Part shown: one piece after another, positions 31,987 through 43,312 of the stretch | Numbering within the stretch: the stretch's first letter is position 1 | Layout: every line of letters starts with the position of its first letter | Assembly (NCBI GenBank): GCA_032622095.1 | Contig: CP136066.1 | Span: 115,093,319-115,157,318 of the forward strand | DNA length: 64,000 nt | Direction: 5' to 3' | DNA from: Siphonodentalium dalli | Taxonomy: Eukaryota; Mollusca; Scaphopoda; Gadilida; Siphonodentaliidae | The notes under the pieces: generated by a model | What the model was told of the DNA's origin: nothing | The model's database searches: none | Seen by the model: the letters and a program-made list of their open reading frames with translations, nothing else | Translations under genes and position numbers: made by a program

Positions 31987-32458
31987 AATTCATTATGTTG
32001 TGTGCTTAAACACAATAGCAACAAGACACTAACAAAAACATAATTATTGGACAAGCAGACGACCGCGACGATGTATGTAAACAACAAACATGTGGCGGTC
32101 GATATATGGTCGGTCCAGCGGCCGGTATACCGGCCGCTGGGGTATTTGGAGGTTCACGCTGCGGTCGGTTTTCCGGCCGTTCGGGTTCAAAGGGTTAACC
32201 GGCCGATGTCGCGTTAACTCATCACCGGCCGAGGTATCCGCAAATGACATTGTGCTATATATCTCGGAAACGGGTGGAGCTATCGACTTGAAATTTGGTA
32301 TGTGTATGTATCCTGCCCCGGATACGAATTTTATCGGGTCGCCGAGTCCGTGCGACACCAGCTTCGCGCATGCGCAGACCAGATCTCGGAAACGGGTGGA
32401 GCTATCGACTTGAAATTTGGTTTTTGAATAGCCCGGACGAAGTCGGGTCACCTTCTAG

Positions 32459-33063
32459 TCTAGTATATATTTTGGAAGATCTGTCTGTCTGTGTGTGTGT
32501 GTGTGTTCGCGATGAACTCGAAAACGGCCGACCCGATTTCGATGAAACTTGGTATGTGGGGGTATTTTCGGCCGAGGGGTGGCATGGGCCTATTAATTTG
32601 TCCGTGCGACGTGACCTTGACCTTGAAATCGGGTAATTTCAAGGTCAAACACCCGAATATCATGGGATTTCGAGGAAACTTGGTATGTGGGTACATAAGG
32701 CCGGGGAGTGGCATAAACCTATTAATTTGCCCGTGCGACGTGACCTTGACTTTGAAATCGGGTCAATTCAAGGTCATATCGCCAATTTTGATGGGATTTC
32801 GACGAAATTTGATACGTGGGGTTACTTTTGTCCACTGAGTGTTTTGGACGGGTCGAGTCTTGACCCCGACCTGACCTTGACCTTCAAAATGATCAATTCA
32901 AGGTCAAATCGGGTAAAACCGGATGGATTTCGACGGGCACGTTTGTCGGGTACTTTTGTCCGGGCAGTGTTTTGGACTGGTCAAATCGTGACCCCACTTG
33001 ACCTTGACCTTCAAAATGGACAATTCAAGGTCAAAGCCCGGACGAAGTCGGGTCACCTTCTAG
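32459..33063 (+). mobile_element. Helitron-like family B element (B14)
   Basis: It starts TCTAGTATATATTTTGGAAG, followed by a TCTG/TG microsatellite. Three AGGTCA-rich units follow. The end is CCCGGACGAAGTCGGG, TCACCTT and CTAG at 33060-33063. Confidence 0.7.
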
Positions 33064-33559
33064 TACTATATATTTTGAGACTTCCGTACATATATGTGTG
33101 TGTGTGTACTTTATAAAATCGAAAACGACTGCACCCATCGAGCTCAAATTTCGTATGTAAGTGTAAAAACCCACGGACACCGCCGTGGTCGCCTTTTGGA
33201 GAAGCTCATAGCACCGTTTCTCCCTTCCCAATAATCCAAATGACCGCAATCGGCACTTCGGGGTTAATAGCGTTGATATTTAATGAGCGTTTGTTTTTGA
33301 CGCATCGCTATAAAGAGCGTTTGTTTACCATTCAACGTTATTAGTATCTGCAGAGAGATATACGGGAACTCGGAAACGGGTGGAGCTATCGACTTGAAAT
33401 TTGCTATGTGAATGTACCTTGCCCCGGATACGAATTTTATCTGGTCGCCGAGCCCGTGCGACGCAAGCTTCGCGCAGACCAGATCTCGGAAACGGGTGGA
33501 GCTATCGACTTGAAATTTGGTTTTTGAATAGCCCGGACAACGTCGGGCTCATCGGCTAG
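33064..33559 (+). mobile_element. Chimeric element: family C 5' part joined to family A 3' end
   Basis: TACTATATATTTTGAGACTT opens a family-C body. At about 33369 (ATACGGGAACTCGGAAAC) it changes to family-A core, ending CCCGGACAACGTCGGG, CTCATCGG and CTAG at 33556-33559. This is the reciprocal type of the A/C chimera at 24479-25109. It is the right edge of the large array. Confidence 0.7.
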
Positions 33560-36180
33560 TATTATATATAACAAACTGTCAAAAAGGTGACTTTAATCAG
33601 TTTAGAAGGGATTTTTGGGAACAACGCTCTCAGCAAGTATAAACAAATTATTGGAAATGATTAATTGCTTTAAAAAGTACACGAACTGAGTTATAGAGCA
33701 AGCATCGAATGAATATTTAAGAGAGAGCGCTACTACTTCAAGACTGTTAACAAAATGTTAGTTTGTGCTGGAAATTTGAAAGCTTCCATTTTGCAAGAAC
33801 AAATATAAACCTTTGGGCCGAGATGAGTTTTATTATAATTTATGATTCTGTGTGTATCTTCCTCCTTTACACTGTTTGTATAATCTCTCCATACAGGAGG
33901 AAATAAAGATATATAGCCAACAGGCGTGGTCGCTGGATATTGGGAGAAATCGTGAAGCATGACCATTTAGCCAATCTGCAGACAACTTAATGTAGCACGG
34001 AACATGAATCCTGTTGAATGAAACGCCTAAAGGTAGATACCTAAACCATTGCGATTTTCACACTATATAGTTTAGTTGTTAACGTGTGATATCTCACGTA
34101 CAACCAGTGTACAATTGTCCGCTCATAGTATACAATATGGTTATGTAATTATTCTAAAATTAACGTCCATTAGAGGGTTATGAAAACACACGGACAATGC
34201 ACTCCGAAGAACTGCATGGTTTCCATTTAAACCACTGTAATATTCACCTTAGTTTGAACGACTATACATACTAGTTTTGTATGATCTTTCTGCGTCACCG
34301 CTTTCGAACTGAGACGATTATGCACAACGAATACGTCTGCCCAGTACATGTGACATATGGACTGATTGATACCAGTGGTAAGTAAGTATTTATTAACTCT
34401 CTTGTTACGAATGTTTACACTGCGACGTAATATAGGGTCGTCCATGCAATAATAGTCAAATTTAAATGTTTACTCGTTTGTTTAGTAACATTTTGTAATG
34501 GTTCCGAATCCACTTGATGTTAGTCTGTAAATCACATATGCCTTGCAACATATTCAAGGTGTCGGTGGTCGTCAGAGAAATAATTGCCGAGTAGGATAAA
34601 GTCGAAATAATTTTGGGTGTCACACATGTCAGTAGTATCCAAGATCACATACAACTATAGAAATTTCTATTCCGAGACAAATTCCATGTATATGCCATGT
34701 TGTTATGACAAACGTATAAAATACACATCAATTCACAGTTGACCAAATATCAAATCAAGATGGTCATCAACTCGCAATATCGATATCTATTAAAGGAATT
34801 AACTGGCGAATATTCGACACACAAAATGCAAAATGACCACCAGATTATGCAGTTTTGATTTAGATGACCATCCAAGCATTAACGTGTTATTGTTAACGCC
34901 ACCGGTGTATACTGTTCTACAAAGTATAGAAATCTGTGGCGTTTTATAAATAGATAATTGTTGTTTTTTTTGGGTCGCATTAAAAGCTGTAGTGCTACCC
35001 CGAATGCGGTAAAAGGTGTAGTTATAATTTATATTTATGTGTAATAATATGATCTTAGTGGCGTTACCATTTCTGATTATGGTTTTCTTGTTATTGATGT
35101 GCGCAAACGGAGAGTACATTAAGAACAAGGCGATGGTATACTTTAGTGTGACATTTTTTGTCAATATTTAATTTACTCTAGCCGCCACGGCAACCCCGTT
35201 GATCGTCATATATTTTAGTTATTCTAATTTTCCACATCGCTTGAAACTTATTATTTAGTCAGATAAAGTCTTCCTTGAAATAAGCTATGGTCGTTTTGGT
35301 GAGCATTAATATTTCGACACTGTTTTGGAAATCGGATCGGGAAATTGATGGTCATGTGAAGTCAAAACATTGTGCATCAACATTCAGTCGAGTGTCAAGA
35401 AGCAAAGAAATGCCGGTATATTCCCTTCGAAATAATTTAACTAATTTAAACAAATCCCAATTTTTGTCACAAAATATCGTTCATTGTGTCGTCCAAATGA
35501 ACCTGCTGTGGCATATAGGCAATACACAATGTCCATCAATGTTGGGAGGGGGGAAATTTACTGTACTTCAAATCTATATTGAACCATTATCTTTGGCATT
35601 TATAAGCCCAATCCATCATTTTTATTTCACACTTAAATAGTACTTTTTCTTATAACCAACCACACAGAGTTGGCCTCGAAAATCATGTTACGCATCCAAA
35701 TTTTTCACTGTTTTTGTGTGTGAACTTTTACACTTAAAATAATTAAACCATGATTCCAGTACAGTCACATCAACAAAGGCTATATTTACATTTATGCCCT
35801 CAGATACATATTTTTATATTTTTCAGCGCTCCTATACACCACGTGAAATCGTATACTGCTACCTATATCATTTGAATATTTGTAGGTGATAGCACCCTGG
35901 ACAATATATCGAGCGGTTTAGGCCGCTACCCAGACAGGAACTCACGAAGTTCGGTATTCTCTCGGTCTGCTTTCACATCGTTTGGTGCATAGTGCCTTCT
36001 TTATATATACCTCCTACGGTATACCTCCTTTATTTTATTGCTATGGTATACCTCTTTTCTATTCTTGCTATGGTATACTTCATTTTTGGAAATTAATTCT
36101 TCTTTGGAAATTATTACTCGGATATTGGTGAGAACAGTGGTGCAAATTTCATAAGTTAAATTTGGTGATTTCGCTGTAGA
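33560..36180. other. Unique AT-rich stretch, no supported gene
   Basis: Several open frames of 60-121 codons occur on both strands (for example 34799-35164 minus and 35287-35640 plus), but none has a recognisable domain, and base composition is uniform. A small tandem motif (GGTATACCTC) repeats three or four times at about 36005-36080. Confidence 0.4.
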
Positions 36181-36181
36181 A

Positions 36182-36387
36182 ATGCCAAAAGAAGAAACAT
36201 CTGTGTATTATAGTGCTGCCGGTGGAAACTGGCCATGGACTAACACCCCATATAACGAGAGAGTATGCTCGTTATGTGCATGGAGATGGACGCGGAGACG
36301 AATTACATTTTATTTTTCGTGTGCCCAATCCTGTCAGAGCTGAGATCAATATGCATAAAGCCATATTACTATAAGAGAGCGGTTTAA
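36182..36387 (+). pseudogene. Probable LINE ORF2 C-terminal relic, frameshifted
   Basis: A short frame reads NTPYNERVCSLC. After a one-base shift the next frame reads ETNYILFFVCPILSELRSIC, then IKPYYYKRAV and a stop. The pattern C-x2-C, then a tyrosine/phenylalanine-rich run with CP, ELR and PYYY resembles the zinc-knuckle tail of animal LINE ORF2 proteins. No RT domain is visible upstream. The fragment is short, so the call is tentative. Confidence 0.45.
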
Positions 36388-38386
36388 CAGCGGTAATACA
36401 CGAACGCTAATATTGCTCTATTTATCAAGAGGGCCGAATCAATAACGACGAACTCCTGTGCCATTCCAAAACCATATACCAAAACTCTATTCCAAAATCG
36501 ACCCAAACCCTATACCAAAATCGACCCAAACCCACTGATTACTGACCACATGCATAGCCCATATTACAAAGTCGTATGTATACACAGAAAGCACTGCACG
36601 CTTGCACAATCCAAAATATTGCACACATACACACTTTTGAAATTGTAACCTTGTGTATAATCCGCTCTATATGTCAAATTGACGACGAGTATATCATTAA
36701 ATTGACATTGTGTGACCCTGTGATCATCCGCTGCATGCATGTTGTATCTGGGTTTGATAGCCGAGGACCCATATTAATCATAACTTAAGCTTGTCATATA
36801 TAGTAAATCGCGCCATAATCAGGCAATTTTCGATCAATTTTTTTTTACCAAAGCAGCCTATGTCATCGCTGAACTGAGCAAGCCCTTGCATTTGTGTTTG
36901 GACACACTCGGTGCACTCCTAGCTTTGGAACAGTCTCATCTGGTGAATTGCATGACTGCATTAGCAGCATTTGGGAATTCTGTATATTTTGGTTTAAACA
37001 TGCCATTATATTTCTCCCACATACATGTACTGGTAAATTATTATTTCCAGCAAAATCCTGAGAATGCTTCTGACCCTCCATGCAAGAGAGGATTCCGTTT
37101 GGTTAAAATCTATCCGAATCAGCTTTTCTCTCAGCTTGTAGCCTCAGGGACTCAAGCTATATTCCGACCAGGCCTGGTCCGTGGAAAGATGAATTTCTAA
37201 AGCATATCACAGCTATTTTTGCAACGGCATACATATATTTTCCCATTCTGCGCTTGGTCTTCGCCGCTCGTCAAATGTTTTCTCTTTGGATGTTAATTTC
37301 ATGGGTTTGGCTACACGTCAGATTCAGCAACACGACCGACGTTACTGAACCTGGCTAATAGTCCAGTGCGTTTATGATTTTACCAAGAACTAATTGCAAC
37401 ATAATTCCTTTACAATTTGTTCAATCAAGTAAACTTAAAAGGCTATAAGAAAAGCAGTTCATATGGATAGCAATGTATTGAGTTGCGTGACCTCACTTGA
37501 AATATTGCATTTCACCATGAGAGGCAAATTTAGCGAAGTCTATACAACTGAACACACAATTTGTTAGAGATCATTATTCTCTTCTTAATCAAAGATGCTT
37601 AAATTATTCATTTGTCGTGTATAACCCAGTGAAGAAATTACTAAAACAGTGAAAATGTCCTTCAATTTGCTCTAGTTTTTTAAATAATTGACCATAAAAT
37701 ACGGAATTTAGCGCATTCTGAGAAATGGAGGCCCCCGAAATCAGGTAAATTCTCGTTTTTGAAGCCACACAACACGAACAATACTTAACGAATCAGGGAA
37801 TGGTTTTCGGTTCCGGATATGACATTTAGAAGGACTAGTGAATGTGAATTTGTGTTATACATCCCTGAAATTCATAAATTGATGATTTGATCAAATAATC
37901 CCACAGTTAATTCACCAATTTCCCCTTTTCCGATTTGTGTTTATTTTTAGTATGTTGTTTATGTACTTAATCAATCAAAACAAAAAATATGTTTCAATTA
38001 GTTCCGGTTTTGGCATTTTTCCCCTCATAAATGTACTTCACTATAATTCTCCAATGACTGTGCTATGAATCAACAAGGCTATTAGAAGATTGGCTATGTT
38101 CTCCTTTGCTTATAGTAAAAATGTTTTGTTTTCGTGGCTAATTTGCATAAGTTAGATATCCCAGATTACTTTGATCAATCCGACTACGAATCGTTTTGTC
38201 GCAGTTATAAATCGATGGACTGTCTTGAAGAAAATTAAATTGTTTTCTTTCACCTCATAGCACATTATTGTATTGGCATTATTGGCATAGTGTTGACGTT
38301 TCTCTGATCTACCTCCCGATTACCGAGTCGGGTGCGACAAGAGGGCTTTCGATATAACCGTACAAATTTCAGTGTTCAGTGTAAGG
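36388..38386. other. Unique AT-rich stretch, no supported gene
   Basis: The longest frame (36886-37200, 104 codons) has no recognisable domain. A directly repeated phrase (CCAAAATCGACCCAAACCC-like) occurs twice near 36490-36530. Nothing else stands out. Confidence 0.4.
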
Positions 38387-40228
38387 GTGGATACACACAT
38401 GCATGTAATTTATGTATGTAAAATCCATGTATTTTACATGGTCACACCAAATTACACACCAATCATTGATAGCATTTGTCGCCTGCGCGTGATCGGACAA
38501 TTTCAACAGGCGAGACAAGTGAGCAGTTATAAGCCATTATCAAACAAACTGCTATTAATAAATATCAGGCCAGTCATAAATTCTTTCATGGATGCCGAAA
38601 TGAATAAATCCTGTCTGATATCTGTTGCTGTTTTTCACGAGTTTTAATTGATTTCGAAAAGTGGATTTGAGTCCGTCGATTTATACTTGATTTGTGTCTC
38701 TTCATTTCATGGTCATCCAAAATAAAAATCAAATGTGCAGAATTTTAAGCTCTTTTATGGCGATTGTGATACACGAGAGTTTAATGTCCCATTAACAATC
38801 CGATATGGTGCTCTCATGCCTTGAATTACAGGCATTTGAAAATTAAGACAGACAATACCGGTTCGTTGAGAATCCTCGGATAGTTTCAGAGCGAGCTCAT
38901 GTGATAACATTCAATTGGGATTTCCATGCAAATATCCATTACAGCGCCAAGCCAAAAAATTAATGCATGTACAGCGTTGAAAGTAAAAAGAGTGACACCC
39001 CTCCCCATTTTTCACCCATAATTTACATAACATTATATGTTTCTAAAACCAAAGGTTGAACAAGTTCCTAACTGTCACACTTTTAGCTTGTACACGCTTT
39101 AATTATAATATTTTGGACAATAATCCATGATTGGAGGAGGGAGCTGGTTCTAGAAAGCTTCGAATAACTAAGGGATTTAGTTGAATGTATCAGGAATTAT
39201 CTAGGCATGAATGTACAATATGTTTAACTTAAATATTCCATAGTTGTAAATTTTGCTTATACATATATATTATATAACACAAGAGAGGAAAGGTGACGTA
39301 GTTGGGAACTCGTAGAGCCAGACAACCCTTTCCCCGAATGAAGACACACAGCAACACCACCTTCTGTACTCTCAAATTTAAAGCTGTAATAATATGTTCA
39401 TAATTATATGAATAGCATAAATTGCTGAATATTATATTAATCACTCGTAGCAAACAGACACGACAGAAATGACTGTCAACTACAATATTTATAAATCAGG
39501 AGTGGCTTCGTGTGTGGGGGTGTCAGGACTCAGGGTGCTGCATGCCCCACCCCACCCGTCGAGGAAATATGCAATGGTCAGTCCGGTAGCTTCCGGGATA
39601 ATATAGCCCCGCCACATGTTGGGGATCATAGCCCCTGTGTTGGGGAAATCCTGGGGCCACCACTGGTATAAAAATCAAGAGAAGACTGACAATGATTTAA
39701 AGATAAAAATGAGAGAACATCTGGGACAGTAACAGTCAATCCATCACAGACATATGGCAAGTTCACACTAGCCTATTCAAAACATCCACGACCACCAGAA
39801 AAAAGAAAATGATCACCACAAAGAATCTCTAAATTGCTATCTTTTTTTCATTTTTTTGTTTTCTGATTTCTCTAATAAAAACAATATCATGAGGGATTAA
39901 GGAAAGGGCCCTTCGGCCCTTTCGACAATCCCGGGGCTAGCTACCCCAAACAACCCAATTAAAAAAAAAAACTAAAAAAAAACAATGATTTAAACAGTAA
40001 GTCCAACATTTGGGTTATCGTGCGAAGAATTATTTTAAGCGGTCTGACGACTTCGTTCAGTCAACGGCTCTCTGCAAGTGCAGAGCTTGACTCACTGTGG
40101 TCAAACATAGCTGCAATGGTTGGGTTGTCAGTGGACACATATTACATGGTCTCTATGATCCACGTAAAACGACAACTACACGACATTTACAGGGATTGCA
40201 TGCAGTCATGCATGTGTGTATCCACCAT
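38387..40228. mobile_element. PIF/Harbinger-like TIR element (copy 3)
   Basis: The left end GGGTGGATACACACATGCAT and the right end ATGCATGTGTGTATCCACC are inverted. TAA lies on both sides (a TWA target duplication). The interior matches copy 1 in long stretches (for example AATTGACAA-, GCAACACCA- and GATTTAAACAG-containing parts). It contains a 0.29-kb retro-insertion (39697-39984). There is no transposase frame. Confidence 0.65.
39697..39984 (+). mobile_element. Small retroposed insertion with poly-A end and target duplication
   Basis: The segment separates two copies of ACAATGATTTAAA (near 39688 and 39985), which occurs once in copy 1 of the host element. It ends in an A-rich tail. Near 39900 it holds a stem-loop, AAAGGGCC-CTTC-GGCCCTTT. 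A stem-loop, an A-rich 3' end and a 13-bp duplication fit a SINE or a very short LINE 3' end. No RNA polymerase III boxes were identified. Confidence 0.6.
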
Positions 40229-40852
40229 AAATTGCAAGGGATATCTGCCATTGGAGCATATAAACTGAGGTAATCGTCCATGCATAGTGATGCTCAACTA
40301 CCATCGACCTGTCGGCATTTGTGTGGTCAAATTTGGAAATACATGTCGATATACTATATGTGTATTGTTGGCAGTTATTCCATAAAACTTGGCCAACATT
40401 TTAGAGATGTTCACATACATCGCTTCTTTAAATATTCTGCATCCGATCTGACACGAAAATAGTAAAATGTCCTAAGCCAAATTATCCGTCCAACATGAAG
40501 AGTGAAGGATAAAAAATAATTGCAATCAATGTTATATTGTTAACGCATTGCACCAACAAGACGCACATGATCTCAAATTGTACGATGACTGTATGCCTTC
40601 AATTCAATTCATGTATTTCTCATTTCCTTAACAAAGGCATTGAGATAAATTACAAACGCTGTTTAATAATAATATTTTGTCATTAATAAGAAAGGAAATC
40701 ATAAACCTTTTTCATCAAAACCTCCACCATCGGGATCAGGTGGGATGTTCTGAGTCTCATTATATTCTAGTATAGGAAACGTCCACATGGTGTCAAATAG
40801 AATGAGTCGTCTTTAGTTGATTATAAATAATGAATCATAACTAAACTCCCAT
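40229..40852. other. Stretch with no supported gene
   Basis: AT-rich sequence between the Harbinger-like element and the next family-A element. Nothing recognisable. Confidence 0.4.
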
Positions 40853-41483
40853 CTCATATATATTTTGAAGACCTCTGTCTGTCTGTCTGTATGTTTGTCT
40901 GTATGTTTGTCATTAATACAAATCTACGATTCTCGACCGATCGGGACGAAACTTGGTGAGTGTGTGTAGTTTGACCAGGCGGTGGACGTTGTCGTATTAG
41001 CGAGCCCGTGCGGCGCCCGCTTCGCGCATGCGCAGACGAGATCTCGGAAACGGGTGGAGCTATCGACTTGAAATTTGGTATGTGAATGTATCTTGCCCCG
41101 GATACGAATTTTATCGGGTCGCCGAGCCCGTGCGGCGCCCGCTTCGCGCATCCGCAGACGAGATCTCGGAAACGGGTGGAGCTATCGACTTGAAATTTGG
41201 TATGTGAATGTATCTTGCCCCGGATACAAATTTTATCGGGTCGCCGAGCCCGTGCGACGCCAGCTTCGCGCATGCGCAGACGAGATCTCGGAAACGGGTG
41301 GAGCTATCGACTTGAAATTTGGTATGTGAATATATCTTGCCCCGGATACGAATTTTATCGGGTCGCCGAGCCCGTGCGACGCCAGCTTCGCGCATGCGCA
41401 GACCAGATCTCGGAAACGGGTGGAGCTATCGACTTGAAATTTGGTTTTTGAATAGCCCGGACAACGTCGGGCTCATCGGCTAG
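40853..41483 (+). mobile_element. Helitron-like family A element (A10) at an array border
   Basis: The left border is informative: unique sequence ends in CTCCCA and the element begins TCTCATATATATTTTGAAGA. A before TC is the flank expected for Helitron insertion between A and T. Four core landmarks follow at about 122-bp spacing. The end is CCCGGACAACGTCGGG, CTCATCGG and CTAG at 41480-41483. Confidence 0.7.
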
Positions 41484-41757
41484 TCTCATATATATTTTGA
41501 AGACCTCTGTCTGTTTGTTTGTATGTTTGTCTGTATGTTTGTATTTTTGTCATTTATACAAATCTACGATTCTCGACCGATCGGGACCAAACTTGGTACG
41601 TGTGTGTAGTTTGACCAGGCGGTGGACGTTGTTGTATTGGCGAGCCCGTGCGGCGCCCGCTTCGCGCATGCGCAGACGAGATCTCGGAAACGGGTAGAGC
41701 TATCGACTTGAAATTTGGTTTTTGAATAGCCCGGACAACGTCGGGCTCATCGGCTAG
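41484..41757 (+). mobile_element. Helitron-like family A element, short (A11)
   Basis: It has a full 5' end, microsatellite and lead region but a single core unit, then CCCGGACAACGTCGGG and CTAG at 41754-41757. At 274 bp it is the smallest complete family-A copy here. Confidence 0.7.
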
Positions 41758-42665
41758 TCTATTATGTATTTTGGAAGATCTGTTTGCTTGTTTGTGTGTG
41801 TGTAATCGATGAATTCGAAAACGGCCGACCCGATCTCGATGAAACTTGGTATGTGGGGGTATTTTCGGGTCAGGAGTAACATAGGCCTATTGATTTTCAG
41901 ATCCGAGGTCAACTTTTCACGTGCCGAGGTCAAATCTGTTTTTACGCTGTGTTACGGGACTTTCATTTGAGTTCGGTGCTTACAAATCGATTCGAAACAG
42001 CGCGAATAATAAAATGCCAGTCATAATAATAACACTGTGACAATCTTTCGTGTTTCCTCTTTCCAACGATATATAATGCGTATGTATCCGTTTTAGTTAT
42101 CTGCCTCAATTATCAAGAAGAAGTGGTACTATCTTCCATCAGGATAAAAACAATGCGTAACTTCTATGACGTCGTTAGAGGCCATAACGTTAGATCACGT
42201 TAACGCTTAACCGGCCGATGCATTTGACTGTTTCAGACGTCTTGGCGATATCTCGGGCACCGATGGTAATTTATCTTTACGTTGAAACTTGATAAATAAT
42301 GAGCGTGTGTGTATGAGGCGCGTTTATATACTTGAGTGGAAATCAAATCGGGTTAAACAGGCGGATTTTTACGGACGAAATTTGATGCATAGGGTATCTC
42401 GGTATCCGCTGGGCCGATTTCACGGTATCCGCTGGGCCGATTTCCACCATTTTTGGGGTGTTGGTGTTTGACCCCACCTGACCTTCAAAATGGTCAATTC
42501 AAGGTCAAATCGGGTAAAACCGGATGGATTTCGACGGGTACTTTTGTCGGGTACTTTTGTTCGGGCACTGTGTTTTGGACGGGTCAAATCGTGACCCCAC
42601 TTGACTTTGGCCTTCAAAATAGACAATTCAAGGTCAAACCCGGACGAAGTCGGGTCACCTTCTAG
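41758..42665 (+). mobile_element. Helitron-like family B element (B15), left arm of an inverted repeat
   Basis: The start is TCTATTATGTATTTTGGAAG, followed by the CACGTGCCGAGGTCAAATC body. The end is CCCGGACGAAGTCGGG, TCACCTT and CTAG at 42662-42665. Its first roughly 630 bp are repeated in inverse at 42677-43312. Confidence 0.7.
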
Positions 42666-42676
42666 TATATATATTT

Positions 42677-43312
42677 CAAATTCAAATTTCGTCCGTAAAA
42701 ATCTGCCAGTTTAACCCGATTTGATTTCCACTCAAGTATATAAACGCGCCTCATACACACACGCTCATTATTTATCAAGTTTCAACGTAAAGATAAATTA
42801 CCATCGGTGCCCGAGATATCGCCAAGACGTCTGAAACAGTCAAATGCATCGGCCGGTTAAGCGTTAACGTGATCTAACGTTATGACCTCTAACGACGTCA
42901 TAGAAGTTACGCATTGTTTTTATCCTGATGGAAGATAGTACCACTTCTTCTTGATAATTGAGGCAGATAACTAAAACGGATACATACGCATTATATATCG
43001 TTGGAAAGAGGAAACACGAAAGATTGTCACAGTGTCATTATTATGACTGGCATTTTATTATTCGCGCTGTTTCGAATCGATTTGTAAGCACCGAACTCAA
43101 ATGAAAGTCCCGTAACACAGCGTAAAAACAGATTTGACCTCGGCACGTGAAAAGTTGACCTCGGATCTGAAAATCAATAGGCCTATGTTACTCCTGACCC
43201 GAAAATACCCCCACATACCAAGTTTCATCGAAATCGGGTCGGCCGTTTTCGAATTCATCGATTACACACACACAAACAAACAAACAGATCTTCCAAAATA
43301 TATAATAGATAG
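42677..43312 (-). mobile_element. Family B element in inverse orientation, 3'-truncated (B16)
   Basis: This is the reverse complement of about 41760-42385 with very few differences. The shared variants (GGGTCAGGAGTAACATAGGC, GAATTCGAAAACGGC) show both arms come from the same copy, not just the same family. The 5' end lies at 43312; the 3' part, including the hairpin and CTAG, is missing. The two arms and the 0.29-kb middle form a large palindrome. Confidence 0.75.

Larger units (their letters stand above)
31012..32194 (-). mobile_element. piggyBac-like element, internally deleted (1183 bp)
   Basis: The ends are the inverted repeats CCCTTTGAACCC (31012) and GGGTTCAAAGGG (to 32194). TTAA follows the right end, as expected for piggyBac. 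The left end is preceded by TCA rather than TTAA, and a 30-bp direct repeat (30982-31011 and 32195-32224, one mismatch) flanks the whole. Coding remnants read on the minus strand. A 26-bp perfect palindrome lies at 32115-32140, inside the transposase-proximal end. The usual length of autonomous copies is over 2 kb, so the catalytic part has been lost. Confidence 0.75.
30517..32458 (+). mobile_element. Helitron-like family B element (B13) split by a piggyBac element
   Basis: The B 5' end and body run to 31011 and resume at 32195. The end has A-type core, CCCGGACGAAGTCGGG, TCACCTT and CTAG at 32455-32458. The interruption is the piggyBac-like element at 31012-32194. Confidence 0.7.

Noticed and set aside
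36886-37200. 104-codon frame as a host gene
   Set aside because: No domain, no start context, no splice signals or neighbours; composition is like the surroundings.
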